Part shown: positions 53,628 to 61,963 of the stretch, piece after piece
Layout of the letters: every line of letters starts with the position of its first letter
How positions within the stretch are numbered: the stretch's first letter is position 1
Origin: M3007 sp044226205
Lineage (GTDB): Bacteria > Bacteroidota > Bacteroidia > Chitinophagales > Saprospiraceae
DNA length: 64,000 nucleotides
Direction of reading: 5' to 3'
Assembly (NCBI GenBank): GCA_044226205.1
Contig: JBGAHL010000024.1
Location: 1-64,000, forward strand
Position numbers and translations under genes: made by a program
Notes under the pieces: model-generated
The model's database searches: none
Told to the model about the DNA's origin: nothing
What the model saw: only the letters and a program-made list of their open reading frames with translations

Positions 53628-54965
53628 ATGAGAAAACTGTTTTTCAGTCTTTTGTTGTTGCCCGCCCTGGCGGCCGCCCAGCCTTTCCGGCTGGCCGATC
53701 TGAGCGCAACCGATGTTTCGTGCGCCGGCCAACTCGACGGCGCCTTGCAGATTGGCCTGATCCAGGGCGTGCCGCCGGCCTCCTACCAATGGACCCGCCT
53801 GCCCAATACCCCTTCCGGTAGCGGCATGCTCAGCAGCAACGCCCCGGTTGCTGCCGTCGACGAGCTGCCGCCGGGCGCCTATCGCGTGACGGTAACCGAT
53901 GCAACAGGCCACGACACCCTCCTTTTTGCCATCATCGGCGAGCCTTTTCCGCTCAGCGGTACGCTTGCCGTGCAAAGCGATTATAATCAGTTTGCAGTAT
54001 CCTGCGCCGACGCTGCCGACGGCCTGGTGGAAGCTACGGTGGAGGGTGGCACGCCCTACTACGTGTATCACTGGTCGGGCGGACAGGAGAACGCCCCCGT
54101 GGCCGATAGTTTGAGCGCCGGCCCCATCAGCCTTACCGTGACCGATTCGCGCGGTTGTTCCATCGTGATGAATGCCACGCTGGACGCCCCCCCTCCCCTG
54201 CAAAGCACCCTGGAGGTCGTGGGCGAAAAGTGCTACGGCGAAAATACAGGGGCCATCGAAGTGCAACAGATCGAAGGCGGGGTGCCGCCCTACCTGGTTC
54301 GCTACGATGCCGGCGCATTTTCGACGCAAACCAGCTGGACCGGGCTTCCGCCCGGACAACATTTTATCACCGTGGAAGACGCCAATGGCTGCCAGACGGC
54401 AGAAGCAGCCGTGCTCCCTCTGGGTTTCCAGTTCGAATTTGACGCGGGGCCCGATACCACCCTGCTGGCTGGCGACAGTTTGCAAGTCGTGCTGAGCGCA
54501 GAAAAACCGCTGGATACCGTCCTGTGGTCGCCCTCCGCCTCGGTAATTGCTTATTCGCCCACATCTGCGACCCTTTTCCCTGTTTTTTATACCCGATACC
54601 AACTCACGGCCATCGATACCAACGGGTGCAAGGCTGTGGACGAGGTCGTCGTGGAAGTTCATCGCGACCGGCAGGTGTACGCACCCAACGTATTCGCCCC
54701 GGAGGGGCAGTCGGCCGACAACCGCGGCTTCACGCTTTACGGCGGCGCGGGCATTCGCTACATAGCGGTGTTGCAGGTATTCGACCGTTTTGGCAAACTG
54801 ATTTTTGAAAAGGAAAAACTGGGCCTCAACGACCCGTCGCTGGGTTGGCAGGGAGTGGTCAATGGCGAAGTGGGGCAGCCGGGCGTGTATGTCTGGCATG
54901 CCGTCGTGACCTTTACCGACGGTCGCGAGGAAATTTATCAGGGCGATGTGTTGCTGATGCGTTGA
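53628..54965 (+). CDS. Secreted protein with CHU_C (T9SS type B) C-terminus
   Basis: The protein has 445 residues from ATG 53628 (signal MRKLFFSLLLLPALAAAQ). An upstream frame to 53532 adds unlikely polar residues. Residues about 25-290 contain three or four SprB-like repeats (DVSCAGQLDGALQIGLIQG, VSCADAADGLVEATVEGG, GEKCYGENTGAIEVQQIEGG). The last 100 residues (VYAPNVFAPEGQSADNRGF, VFDRFGKLIFEKEKL, YVWHAVVTFTDGREEIYQGD) are the gliding-motility-associated C-terminal domain used for T9SS export and surface anchoring. It is an adhesin or surface scaffold. It is followed by a TolC-family gene after 58 bases. Confidence 0.92.
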   Translation: MRKLFFSLLLLPALAAAQPFRLADLSATDVSCAGQLDGALQIGLIQGVPPASYQWTRLPNTPSGSGMLSSNAPVAAVDELPPGAYRVTVTDATGHDTLLFAIIGEPFPLSGTLAVQSDYNQFAVSCADAADGLVEATVEGGTPYYVYHWSGGQENAPVADSLSAGPISLTVTDSRGCSIVMNATLDAPPPLQSTLEVVGEKCYGENTGAIEVQQIEGGVPPYLVRYDAGAFSTQTSWTGLPPGQHFITVEDANGCQTAEAAVLPLGFQFEFDAGPDTTLLAGDSLQVVLSAEKPLDTVLWSPSASVIAYSPTSATLFPVFYTRYQLTAIDTNGCKAVDEVVVEVHRDRQVYAPNVFAPEGQSADNRGFTLYGGAGIRYIAVLQVFDRFGKLIFEKEKLGLNDPSLGWQGVVNGEVGQPGVYVWHAVVTFTDGREEIYQGDVLLMR

Positions 54966-55023
54966 AACAGCGATTTTAGAGCGATTGAGCCACATTTTTC
55001 GCACAAATCGCGACCTTCGCAAC

Positions 55024-56373
55024 ATGAAATACTGTTTGTCTTTTTTGTTCGGGTTGTCGGTAGCGGTATTGAGTGCCCAAAATGGCACGCACCCCGTAAC
55101 CTTGCCGGAGGCCCTCGATCTCGCCCTGACCAACAGTGCGCAATTGCGCAAGGCAAAACTCGACCGTCAAAGTTTCGAACTGCGTCTGCGTGAAGGCCGG
55201 AGCGCTGCGTACCCGCAAATCAATGCCATGGTCAGTCTTGACGCGTATCCGTCTTTGCCGACACAGCTGATGCCGGGCGAAGTGCTCGGGCGCTCCAACG
55301 ACTCTTACGTGCCGGTCCAGTTTGGACAGCCCTGGCAACTCGGCGGCATGATCAGTCTCGACCAGGCGCTGTACAGCGAATCGGCAAGGCGCATGGTGCC
55401 GGCCACCAATGTGTCGCGTACGCTCTTCGAACTGCTGACGGAAAAAGCCGAGGACGAGGTGGTTTTCCAGACGGCAACCGTCTTTTTCCAGTTTCTTCAG
55501 GCAGAGGCCGCCCTGCGCACCGTGGATGCCAACCTGCACAAACTCAGCGAACTGGAACGCATGGTCAGTCTTCAAGTCAGTAACGACTATGCCGTGCCCA
55601 CCGACGTCAAACGCCTTCGGGTAGCGTACAACAACCTCAATACCCAAAAACAGAACCTGCTTGCCGGCATAGCTGCCCTGCGCCAAACGCTGCAATTCCT
55701 CTGCGGCGTGCCCTACGATTCGCCTTTCGATCCCGTCTGGACCGACATTGCCGAGCCTGGCGCCGACTCCACCCGCTGGCTTTCGATCCCCCTCGAGCCG
55801 GAAAACACGACCGAAAACCGCCTGTTGCTCCACAATATCGAACTCAACCGTATTCGCGCCAACAGCCTTCGGGCAGAAGCCTACCCCTCCCTGGGCGCCT
55901 ATGCCAACCTCGGCTTCCAGACCTGGCGCGAAGACGCCAATTTCCTCGACACTGACCACCGCTGGTACGGAGTGGCCGCGCTCGGTTTCCGCCTGCGCGT
56001 ACCTGTTTTCGACGGCTTCAAACGCCGCAACCAACTGGCACTGTTAGGTATTGATAATCAAAAACTTGAAGAAGACCGCCGGCAACTCGTCTCGGCCCGC
56101 GAACTGGAATACCGGCAGGCCAGGGATCAGGTGCAAAACAACCTTTTTGCCCTGAAAACCCAGGCTGAAAACGTGCGGCTCGCCCGCGAGATCAGCGAGA
56201 CGACCATGTTGCCCTACAAAGAAGGCACCGCGCCGCTCGGCGAGCTGCTCAACGCCCAGACCGCGCTCGCCGAGGCCGAAACCAATTACAGTCAGCAAAC
56301 TTTTGTCTATCGGCTTTCCGTGCTGAAATTGCTGAAAGCAACCGGCCAGCTGGACTTGTTGCGCCAACAATGA
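55024..56373 (+). CDS. TolC-family outer-membrane efflux protein
   Basis: The protein has 449 residues from ATG 55024 (signal peptide MKYCLSFLFGLSVAVLSAQ). TolC/OEP features are LPEALDLALTNSAQLRKAKL near the start, two long coiled helices (FQFLQAEAALRTVDANLHKL and RQARDQVQNNLFALKTQAEN) and the closing GTAPLGELLNAQTALAEAET. TolC proteins form the outer-membrane channel of RND or type I exporters. The inner-membrane and adaptor partners are not in the window on this side. A terminator follows at 56399 and marks the left side of the accessory region. Confidence 0.9.
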   Translation: MKYCLSFLFGLSVAVLSAQNGTHPVTLPEALDLALTNSAQLRKAKLDRQSFELRLREGRSAAYPQINAMVSLDAYPSLPTQLMPGEVLGRSNDSYVPVQFGQPWQLGGMISLDQALYSESARRMVPATNVSRTLFELLTEKAEDEVVFQTATVFFQFLQAEAALRTVDANLHKLSELERMVSLQVSNDYAVPTDVKRLRVAYNNLNTQKQNLLAGIAALRQTLQFLCGVPYDSPFDPVWTDIAEPGADSTRWLSIPLEPENTTENRLLLHNIELNRIRANSLRAEAYPSLGAYANLGFQTWREDANFLDTDHRWYGVAALGFRLRVPVFDGFKRRNQLALLGIDNQKLEEDRRQLVSARELEYRQARDQVQNNLFALKTQAENVRLAREISETTMLPYKEGTAPLGELLNAQTALAEAETNYSQQTFVYRLSVLKLLKATGQLDLLRQQ

Positions 56374-56398
56374 CGCCCCCGATCGGGAAATAATAAAA

Positions 56399-56427
56399 AC
56401 GCCCGGCCAGCAATGCTGACCGGGCGT
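56399..56427 (+). terminator. Terminator of the TolC-family gene
   Basis: ACGCCCGG (56399-56406) pairs with CCGGGCGT (56420-56427), and CAGC and GCTG extend the stem inward around AAT. The T-run is weak (GTGTTTGTG). Confidence 0.75.
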
Positions 56428-56604
56428 GTGTTTGTGACCCTTATTGCAAAGTTGTCGAACCAACTTTATCAGGATTTGGCTAAATTGCATGAATTACAGC
56501 CCTTTGTAAAGGTTGTACCCTTTCAGCCGTTGAAGCCGCCCGCCGTAAACCCGGTTAGGATTGCTGTTTAACTACTCAATATAACTAAAACCACAATACC
56601 GGGC

Positions 56605-57189
56605 ATGAAAAAAAAGGCGACACCGGACGTTGAACAGTACCTAAACTTTGGCAGCGAGCATGACAACAAACACGCTTTGACCGTCTGGCTTGAAGCCATT
56701 AAGACCGACACTTTTCCCGACCCGGCAACCCCGTTACAGATGTTTGTTGAATTGCGAAACGCATTGGTGCAAGTGTCCGGCGAGCCGGCCAAAGTGATTT
56801 CGATTTTTGAGCAGCACACCAACGGAATGAAGGGAAGCGAAAAGTTATTCATTGCCCGGCACTTGCTCAATTATTTCGAGCATACGGTATTTGATGAAAA
56901 CGAGGATGACGAACCGGAAACCTATTTAACCGGCATTTCAAAAACTTTGGATGCGTTGACGGCGCGGCTAAGCAGGGAAGCCGGAATAACAAATGAAGAC
57001 CCGAAGACGGGCGATTTGCGCCGCTTGCTCAAAGAGACGGTCAAACAGGAAATGGAAAAATTGCCTGAATACCTGCAAACCCTCGAAATAAAAGACCGGG
57101 TGAACGTGCTTTGTAAATTGATGCAGTTTGCACTTCCCAAAGTCGAGGCGGTACATTTGACAGAGGGTGAAGGATGGGATTTTCTCTAA
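56605..57189 (+). CDS. Unknown protein of the accessory region
   Basis: The protein has 194 residues. It begins with KKKATPDVEQYLNFGSEHDN, has a helical middle (LQMFVELRNALVQVSG, LFIARHLLNYFEHTVFDEN) and ends in a conserved-looking block, EIKDRVNVLCKLMQFALPKV, then EAVHLTEGEGWDFL. The last part resembles the end of small DNA-binding proteins found near phage and island genes, but no family can be assigned. It is 26 bases ahead of another unknown gene, so the two are one unit. Confidence 0.7.
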   Translation: MKKKATPDVEQYLNFGSEHDNKHALTVWLEAIKTDTFPDPATPLQMFVELRNALVQVSGEPAKVISIFEQHTNGMKGSEKLFIARHLLNYFEHTVFDENEDDEPETYLTGISKTLDALTARLSREAGITNEDPKTGDLRRLLKETVKQEMEKLPEYLQTLEIKDRVNVLCKLMQFALPKVEAVHLTEGEGWDFL

Positions 57190-57215
57190 CTTTTTAGGTT
57201 TCTGAAAAAAAATGC

Positions 57216-57809
57216 ATGGCGAAGACACCGACTTTCCCGCTAATCATTGACCATTGCCTGACTGTCAGCATCGGCGATTTGAAACGTTGGGAGTGCCTGA
57301 AACCGGGAATTTGCCGTTCCGGCACAACCCATTGGGAGCAGAGAGGGGAACGGGTTGCCAGCGTAGGCTATACCGTCTGTCTGAACATGGAATTAGGGGC
57401 GACTTACCTTCGTTTTAACTACTCGTTCAACGCGCAACCCGTCCAATACGCCGTCCCGCTTATTCCCGTCCCTGCAAACATCGGAAAAGGGTTGGTTTGG
57501 TTTTTTCGTTGCCCGTTCACCGGCCAACGCTGTAAAAAACTTCATTTGATTGAAGGCCGGTTTATGCACCGTTCCGCCGTTCGGAGCGCTATGTATAAAC
57601 GGCAAACCGAATCAAAACGCTGGCAGAAAGTGAGCCGCTTTTATAGTATGTGCGACGTACACGCCGAAGTTTGGCAAGCCGTTCAAAAGCCCTACTTCAA
57701 AATGAAATATCGAGGCAAAGAAACGCGCCGCTTTGCTCGGTTGATGCGAAAGGAAGAAAGGGCTGAAAAAGGGGTGAATGTGCGGGAAGTCTTTTTGGCA
57801 CTTAGTTAG
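57216..57809 (+). CDS. Unknown Cys/Arg-rich protein of the accessory region
   Basis: The protein has 197 residues. An N-terminal beta-like part (TVSIGDLKRWECLKPGICRS) is followed by FFRCPFTGQRCKKLHLIEGR, which has a paired Cys pattern, then a basic helical tail with KRWQKVSRFYSMCDVHAEVW and RFARLMRKEERAEKGVN. The CPFTG-x-RC segment may bind a metal. Function is unknown. It lies directly after the gene at 56605 and 20 bases before a promoter for the restriction-modification genes. Confidence 0.7.
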   Translation: MAKTPTFPLIIDHCLTVSIGDLKRWECLKPGICRSGTTHWEQRGERVASVGYTVCLNMELGATYLRFNYSFNAQPVQYAVPLIPVPANIGKGLVWFFRCPFTGQRCKKLHLIEGRFMHRSAVRSAMYKRQTESKRWQKVSRFYSMCDVHAEVWQAVQKPYFKMKYRGKETRRFARLMRKEERAEKGVNVREVFLALS

Positions 57810-57828
57810 CAACCCCTAAATTATCCTG

Positions 57829-57858
57829 TTGTCACTTTTTGTTAAGTTAATACCTTCG
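57829..57858 (+). promoter_or_regulatory. Bacteroidota-type promoter of the restriction-modification genes
   Basis: TTG (57829-57831), 19 bases, then TACCTTCG (57851-57858) match the TTTG-N19-TAnnTTTG pattern with one change in the -7 box. Transcription would begin near 57865, 36 bases before the ATG at 57901. An earlier in-frame TTG at 57829 coincides with the -33 box and is rejected as a start. Confidence 0.65.
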
Positions 57859-57900
57859 CCCCCCAAGGCCTTTCACCTTGACTTAAGAAAACAATCGTAT

Positions 57901-59832
57901 ATGGAGAGCCTACTTGTAATCGCCGTCCCGGAGGGAAAAATCAGGGACTACATTGACGGAAAATTCAGGAATGACACCCCGGAAGAGTACGTTAGACAGA
58001 ACATCGAAAAGCGATTAGTAAACGAACACGAATATCCAAAAAATTTAATATCGGTTGAATTTTCAATCAAGATTGGTTCTGCAAGCAAGCGGGTTGATAT
58101 TGCCATTTTCTCGGAAGACAGCACCAGCTTTTCACAAGAAAACATCAAGATAATTATTGAGTGCAAAAAAGACAGCATCAAGCCAAGCGATAAAAACGAC
58201 GGGGTGGGGCAACTTCAGTCCTACATGGCCGCTTCCGTAAACTGTGAATGGGGAATGTGGACAAACGGACAGGAAAAAGAGGTTTACCGAAAGGTAACAA
58301 CGCAGTCCGGGCAAATCATTTTCGAGGAATATATTGATATTCCTTCTTTCCGAACTGATATTGAAGATATTGACCGACCTAAACGGGACAACCAAAAAAA
58401 AGCCGTAGGGGACAACCTGCTTTTTGCTTTCAAAAAATGCCATAACATCATTTATGCAAACGAGGGTATGCAAAAGCAACCGGCGTTTTTTGAATTGCTA
58501 AAACTGATTTTTTGCAAAATTGAAGATGAAAAGAACTACCTTGAAGAAGTCCAATATTATGTCACCTCCAAAGAACGGAATAACCCGGACGGTCAACTTA
58601 CGGCGAAAAAAAGAGTTGCCAAGATTTTCGACAAGGTTAAAGCGAAGTACAATCAGATTTTTGCACCCAATGAAATACTTAACCTTTCCCCCCGAACCGT
58701 TGCGGGTGTTGTCGGTGAATTGCAGAAATACAGCCTTTTGGATACGACCATAGACGTAAAAGGCAAAGCATACGAAGAAATAGTAGGCTCAAACCTTCGA
58801 GGCGACCGGGGCGAATTTTTTACGCCGCGCAACGTGATGAAAATGGCGGTGAAAATGATTAACCCACGTCCCCACGAACGAGTTTTGGACAGCAGTTGCG
58901 GGACTGGTGGTTTCTTAGTCAATGCCATGAACCACGTTATCGAACAGATTGAAAACAAAAGCGAAGCGTCTTTTGGAAAGTCGAAAGAAAAATGGAGCGA
59001 CCACGAAAAAGGATTGGTCAGAGAAAAAATTTCAGAAATCGCGTCAAAAAACTTTTTTGGCTTTGATATTAACCCGGATTTGGTGAAGGCTACCAAAATG
59101 AATATGGTAATGAACAATGATGGGAGCGGGAACATCTTACGGGAAAATTCGCTTTTGCCGCCGCACGAATGGAACAGCGAGTTTAAAGAGCAGTTAGCGC
59201 GAAAACTTGGCATTGACCCTTTAGAAATAACGCACCCCTCCAAAATCGGCTTTTTCGATGTGATTGTGACAAATCCACCTTTCGGCACAAAAATACCGAT
59301 TGATGACAGCCGTATTTTAGCCCAATACGAAATCGCAAAAAATTCCAAATCCATGCCGCCGGAGCAAGTCTTTATTGAACGCTGCATCCAGTTTTTGAAG
59401 CCGGGCGGTCGTTTGGCGATTGTCTTGCCTGACAGCATTTTGGGTGCGCCGGGGTTGGTTGACATTCGGAAATGGCTGCTCAAAAATACTCGCATTATTG
59501 GCAGTATTGACCTTCATGCCGATACGTTTCAACCAAGTACAGGCGTACAAACTTCCCTTTTGGTAGTGCAAAAGAAAACCGAACAGGAAAAGAACAAACC
59601 TGACTATAACTACCCCGTTTTTATGGCAATGGTTGAAAAAGTAGGTCACGACAAGCGGGGTAATACGGTTTGGAAGCGGGACAAAGACGGCGAAATACTG
59701 TATTTTAAAAGGTCATTGAAATTAGAAAGCGGCCACGTTGAAGAATATGAAGAGCCAGAACCCGACGACCAAACCGAACTTGTACCTGATGTTTTCACCA
59801 AATGGAAAAAAGGGGAGGGTTTGACATGGTAA
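57901..59832 (+). CDS. Nuclease-methyltransferase fusion (type I M-like)
   Basis: The protein has 643 residues. Residues about 20-160 are a PD-(D/E)xK nuclease domain of the HSDR_N kind: RVDIAIF (D66) and IIIECKKDS (E87, K89). Residues about 240-600 are a type I HsdM-like N6-adenine methyltransferase: FFTPRNVMKMAVKMINPRPH, motif I D330-SSCGTGG, and motif IV NPPF (458-461) in VIVTNPPFGTK. It would modify adenine and cut unmodified DNA, guided by the S-type protein whose ATG overlaps its stop. No helicase subunit is present, so it is not a normal type I system. The layout resembles the RM.BcgI plus S arrangement of type IIB/IIG enzymes. BcgI's own domain order is nuclease then methyltransferase, as here. 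Confidence 0.88.
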   Translation: MESLLVIAVPEGKIRDYIDGKFRNDTPEEYVRQNIEKRLVNEHEYPKNLISVEFSIKIGSASKRVDIAIFSEDSTSFSQENIKIIIECKKDSIKPSDKNDGVGQLQSYMAASVNCEWGMWTNGQEKEVYRKVTTQSGQIIFEEYIDIPSFRTDIEDIDRPKRDNQKKAVGDNLLFAFKKCHNIIYANEGMQKQPAFFELLKLIFCKIEDEKNYLEEVQYYVTSKERNNPDGQLTAKKRVAKIFDKVKAKYNQIFAPNEILNLSPRTVAGVVGELQKYSLLDTTIDVKGKAYEEIVGSNLRGDRGEFFTPRNVMKMAVKMINPRPHERVLDSSCGTGGFLVNAMNHVIEQIENKSEASFGKSKEKWSDHEKGLVREKISEIASKNFFGFDINPDLVKATKMNMVMNNDGSGNILRENSLLPPHEWNSEFKEQLARKLGIDPLEITHPSKIGFFDVIVTNPPFGTKIPIDDSRILAQYEIAKNSKSMPPEQVFIERCIQFLKPGGRLAIVLPDSILGAPGLVDIRKWLLKNTRIIGSIDLHADTFQPSTGVQTSLLVVQKKTEQEKNKPDYNYPVFMAMVEKVGHDKRGNTVWKRDKDGEILYFKRSLKLESGHVEEYEEPEPDDQTELVPDVFTKWKKGEGLTW

Positions 59833-61256
59833 AAACTGATTTGAAATGGACAGAGGTGCAAAGCGCCGAAATCGAACAGGCGAAATTTCGACTGGAAGCG
59901 AGTGTATTCAATATCGAAGCTCGTTCGGCTTACGATACCATAAAGAAAGCCAAATACCCACTTGTTAAACTTTGGTCGGATAATGGATTGGTCAAATCGG
60001 CTTTTTATCCGGGGCGGTTCAAACGTGTTTACGTTGAAAAGGGAAACGGTTATCCAATGGTTTTGCCTTCTCAAATACTTTCTATAAAGCCAATTCCCAC
60101 AAAATACATTTCACTCAAAACAACGGGTAACCTTGATATTTTAAAAGTCAAAAAGGGTACTTTACTGATAACTCGCTCTGGTACGATTGGGAATTGCACA
60201 ATTGTTACTGATACTTTGGAAGGAGTAACAATGTCAGATGATGTTATTCGAGTGACTTTCAAAGATGATTTTGGATTGGGCTATACCTATGCCTACCTAT
60301 TGACGAAAGTTGGAAAGGTGATTTTAGCCACTAATAATTACGGTGCAGTAGTTCAGCACATTGAACCCGAACATCTTGAAGATGTGCCAATTCCAAACGC
60401 GCCGGACGAAGTGAAGAAAATCATTCACGAAAAGATAATGAAGTCGTTTGAACTGCGAGACATAGGAAACCGACTGATTGAGCAGGCCGAAAAAATATTA
60501 CTAGAGGGATTGAAATTGCTGCCGTTTGATGACTTGAAACCGGATTTATACGCGCCGTCTGCGGATGTTCAGACTTACACAGTCAATTTAAGCCTGTTAG
60601 ATGACCGCCTTGACGGTTCGTATCATGTACCAATCGTTAGCAAAATAATTGACTGTCTTTTAGATAGTGGCGCAAGGATTTTGCCTTTAGGCAATAAGGA
60701 ACTGACCCAAAGCATCTACATTCCTAACAGGTTCAAACGGATTTATGTCGAAGAAGAAGAGGGAACGGGCGTTCCCTTCTTTAGCGGTAAGTGCCTGCAC
60801 GAATTAGACCCGGCAAATAAAAAATACATTTCCGCCGCTTTTCACAAAGACCGCATCGGCAGGCAACTTTTGATAAAAGAAGGGATGATTTTGGTCACTT
60901 GTAGTGGGACTACGGGCAAGGTAAATATTGTACCTAAGCATTGGGATAATTGGGTAATGACGCATGACATTATCCGAACCATACCGGCCAGCAAAGAGAT
61001 AACAGGATACTTGTACGTCTGGCTAAACTCGGAATACGGTCGTGAACTGATACAAAGAAATGACTACGGTTCGGTTGTCCCCCATATCGAAGCCGAACAT
61101 TTACAGCGTGTGCAAGTGCCAATTTTGAATGATGAATCTAAAATCAAAGAAATTAACGACCTGGCTTTAAAGGCGGTCGAACTAAGAACGGAAGCCTTTG
61201 AATTGGAGCAAGCCGCTGTGAAACAGGTAAATGAAGATGTGATATTTGCTAAATGA
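59826..61256 (+). CDS. hsdS: Two-TRD DNA specificity subunit (HsdS-like)
   Basis: The protein has 476 residues from ATG 59826, seven bases inside the end of the fusion gene (translational coupling). Two target-recognition halves are seen: residues about 20-210 and 265-460. Each opens with a matching block, RFKRVYVE (64-71) and RFKRIYVE (about 302-309), and each has a beta-strand run (GTLLITRSGTIGNC, GMILVTCSGTTGKVN) and HIEPEHLEDVPIP or HIEAEHLQRVQVP. Coiled helices join them. It selects the bipartite DNA site for the fused nuclease-methyltransferase. Both TRDs look intact. Confidence 0.9.
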   Translation: MVKTDLKWTEVQSAEIEQAKFRLEASVFNIEARSAYDTIKKAKYPLVKLWSDNGLVKSAFYPGRFKRVYVEKGNGYPMVLPSQILSIKPIPTKYISLKTTGNLDILKVKKGTLLITRSGTIGNCTIVTDTLEGVTMSDDVIRVTFKDDFGLGYTYAYLLTKVGKVILATNNYGAVVQHIEPEHLEDVPIPNAPDEVKKIIHEKIMKSFELRDIGNRLIEQAEKILLEGLKLLPFDDLKPDLYAPSADVQTYTVNLSLLDDRLDGSYHVPIVSKIIDCLLDSGARILPLGNKELTQSIYIPNRFKRIYVEEEEGTGVPFFSGKCLHELDPANKKYISAAFHKDRIGRQLLIKEGMILVTCSGTTGKVNIVPKHWDNWVMTHDIIRTIPASKEITGYLYVWLNSEYGRELIQRNDYGSVVPHIEAEHLQRVQVPILNDESKIKEINDLALKAVELRTEAFELEQAAVKQVNEDVIFAK

Positions 61257-61272
61257 TATGTTTAGGGTTGAC

Positions 61273-61593
61273 TTAGAAGATTTCGCCTTGTTTTGCCAGA
61301 ATATCGGCAGGCGATAGAATGAGAGCCGTTAGCAATTCAAAATACCCGGCGCGGATTTTATCGGAGAAACGGCAACCGCTATATTGCCCGACAGCGAGTA
61401 ATGCCCGCAATGCCGTATCCAATCCCTCGAAAGAAGCGGCCACTTGCAACCGGAGCGCCAAGCCGCCCGGCGTGAAATAGTACCCTGCGTTTTCATTTGC
61501 ACCGGGCGGCGTTTCGAGTGCTTCAACGCCTGCTTTCATTTGAGCAGGCAAAGGGTGAAGTGAATACAACAACCCGATAACGTCACCTTGCAA
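61273..61593 (-). CDS. Small unknown protein
   Basis: A frame of 106 residues on the minus strand with an even composition, helical and without signal (VIGLLYSLHPLPAQMKAGVE, GLALRLQVAASFEGLDTALR, GYFELLTALILSPADILAKQ). No family is recognised. Its start overlaps the start of the small frame at 61588 on the other strand by six bases. It may be a toxin-antitoxin-like or accessory protein, but nothing in the sequence shows that. Confidence 0.45.
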   Translation of the reverse strand: MQGDVIGLLYSLHPLPAQMKAGVEALETPPGANENAGYYFTPGGLALRLQVAASFEGLDTALRALLAVGQYSGCRFSDKIRAGYFELLTALILSPADILAKQGEIF

Positions 61594-61787
61594 ACAGGCT
61601 ACTTGGGGGGCAATGGCGAACTAATAGGGGTTTGGGGCAACCTAAAAAAGTTGTGCGAGGATATGAGAGAACAGAATGGCGAGTTTTTGACCTACTCGAC
61701 ACTCTCCATCGGCGAGCCGACGAAAACCCGATTCGATTCAAGACCGTGCAAAAGGAGTACGCGGTTTACAGTGAGACAATCAAGTGA
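61588..61787 (+). pseudogene. Small accessory gene with apparent -1 frameshift
   Basis: One frame gives GVWGNLKKLCEDMREQNGEF, continuing LTYSTL. After about 61704 the sequence reads on sensibly only in the next frame: HRRADENPIRFKTVQKEYAV, ending YSETIK at TGA 61785-61787. The joint protein would be about 65-70 residues of a small family common in Bacteroidota islands. A single base appears to be missing near 61704-61706. It could be a real inactivation or a sequencing error. A terminator follows at 61815. Confidence 0.5.
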
Positions 61788-61814
61788 GCGCCCGTATCGG
61801 TGGGCAATGAGAAC

Positions 61815-61849
61815 AAACGCCGTCCGGGTTGTGTACCCGAACGGCGTTT
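61815..61849 (+). terminator. Terminator after the small frameshifted gene
   Basis: AAACGCCGT (61815-61823) and ACGGCGTTT (61841-61849), with CGGGT and ACCCG extending the stem, form a strong hairpin followed by TTGC. Confidence 0.85.
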
Positions 61850-61906
61850 TGCTTTGGTTAATCAAAAACAAGGGCGGCGAAAATTGAAAAAATATTTCTC
61901 AAAAAG

Positions 61907-61957
61907 TTACGGAATCGTAAAGTTTTCGCATCTTTGTAAAACCTTACCAAATCGTAA
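61907..61957. promoter_or_regulatory. Twin operator-like palindromes around a promoter
   Basis: TTACGGAATCGTAA (61907-61920) and TTACCAAATCGTAA (61944-61957) are related palindromes (TTAC-N6-GTAA) 37 bases apart. Between them CATCTTTG (61929-61936) is one base off the TAnnTTTG box. The second palindrome covers the expected start of transcription and ends seven bases before the ATG of the regulator gene. This is the arrangement expected for autoregulation. Confidence 0.6.
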
Positions 61958-61963
61958 GATTTT

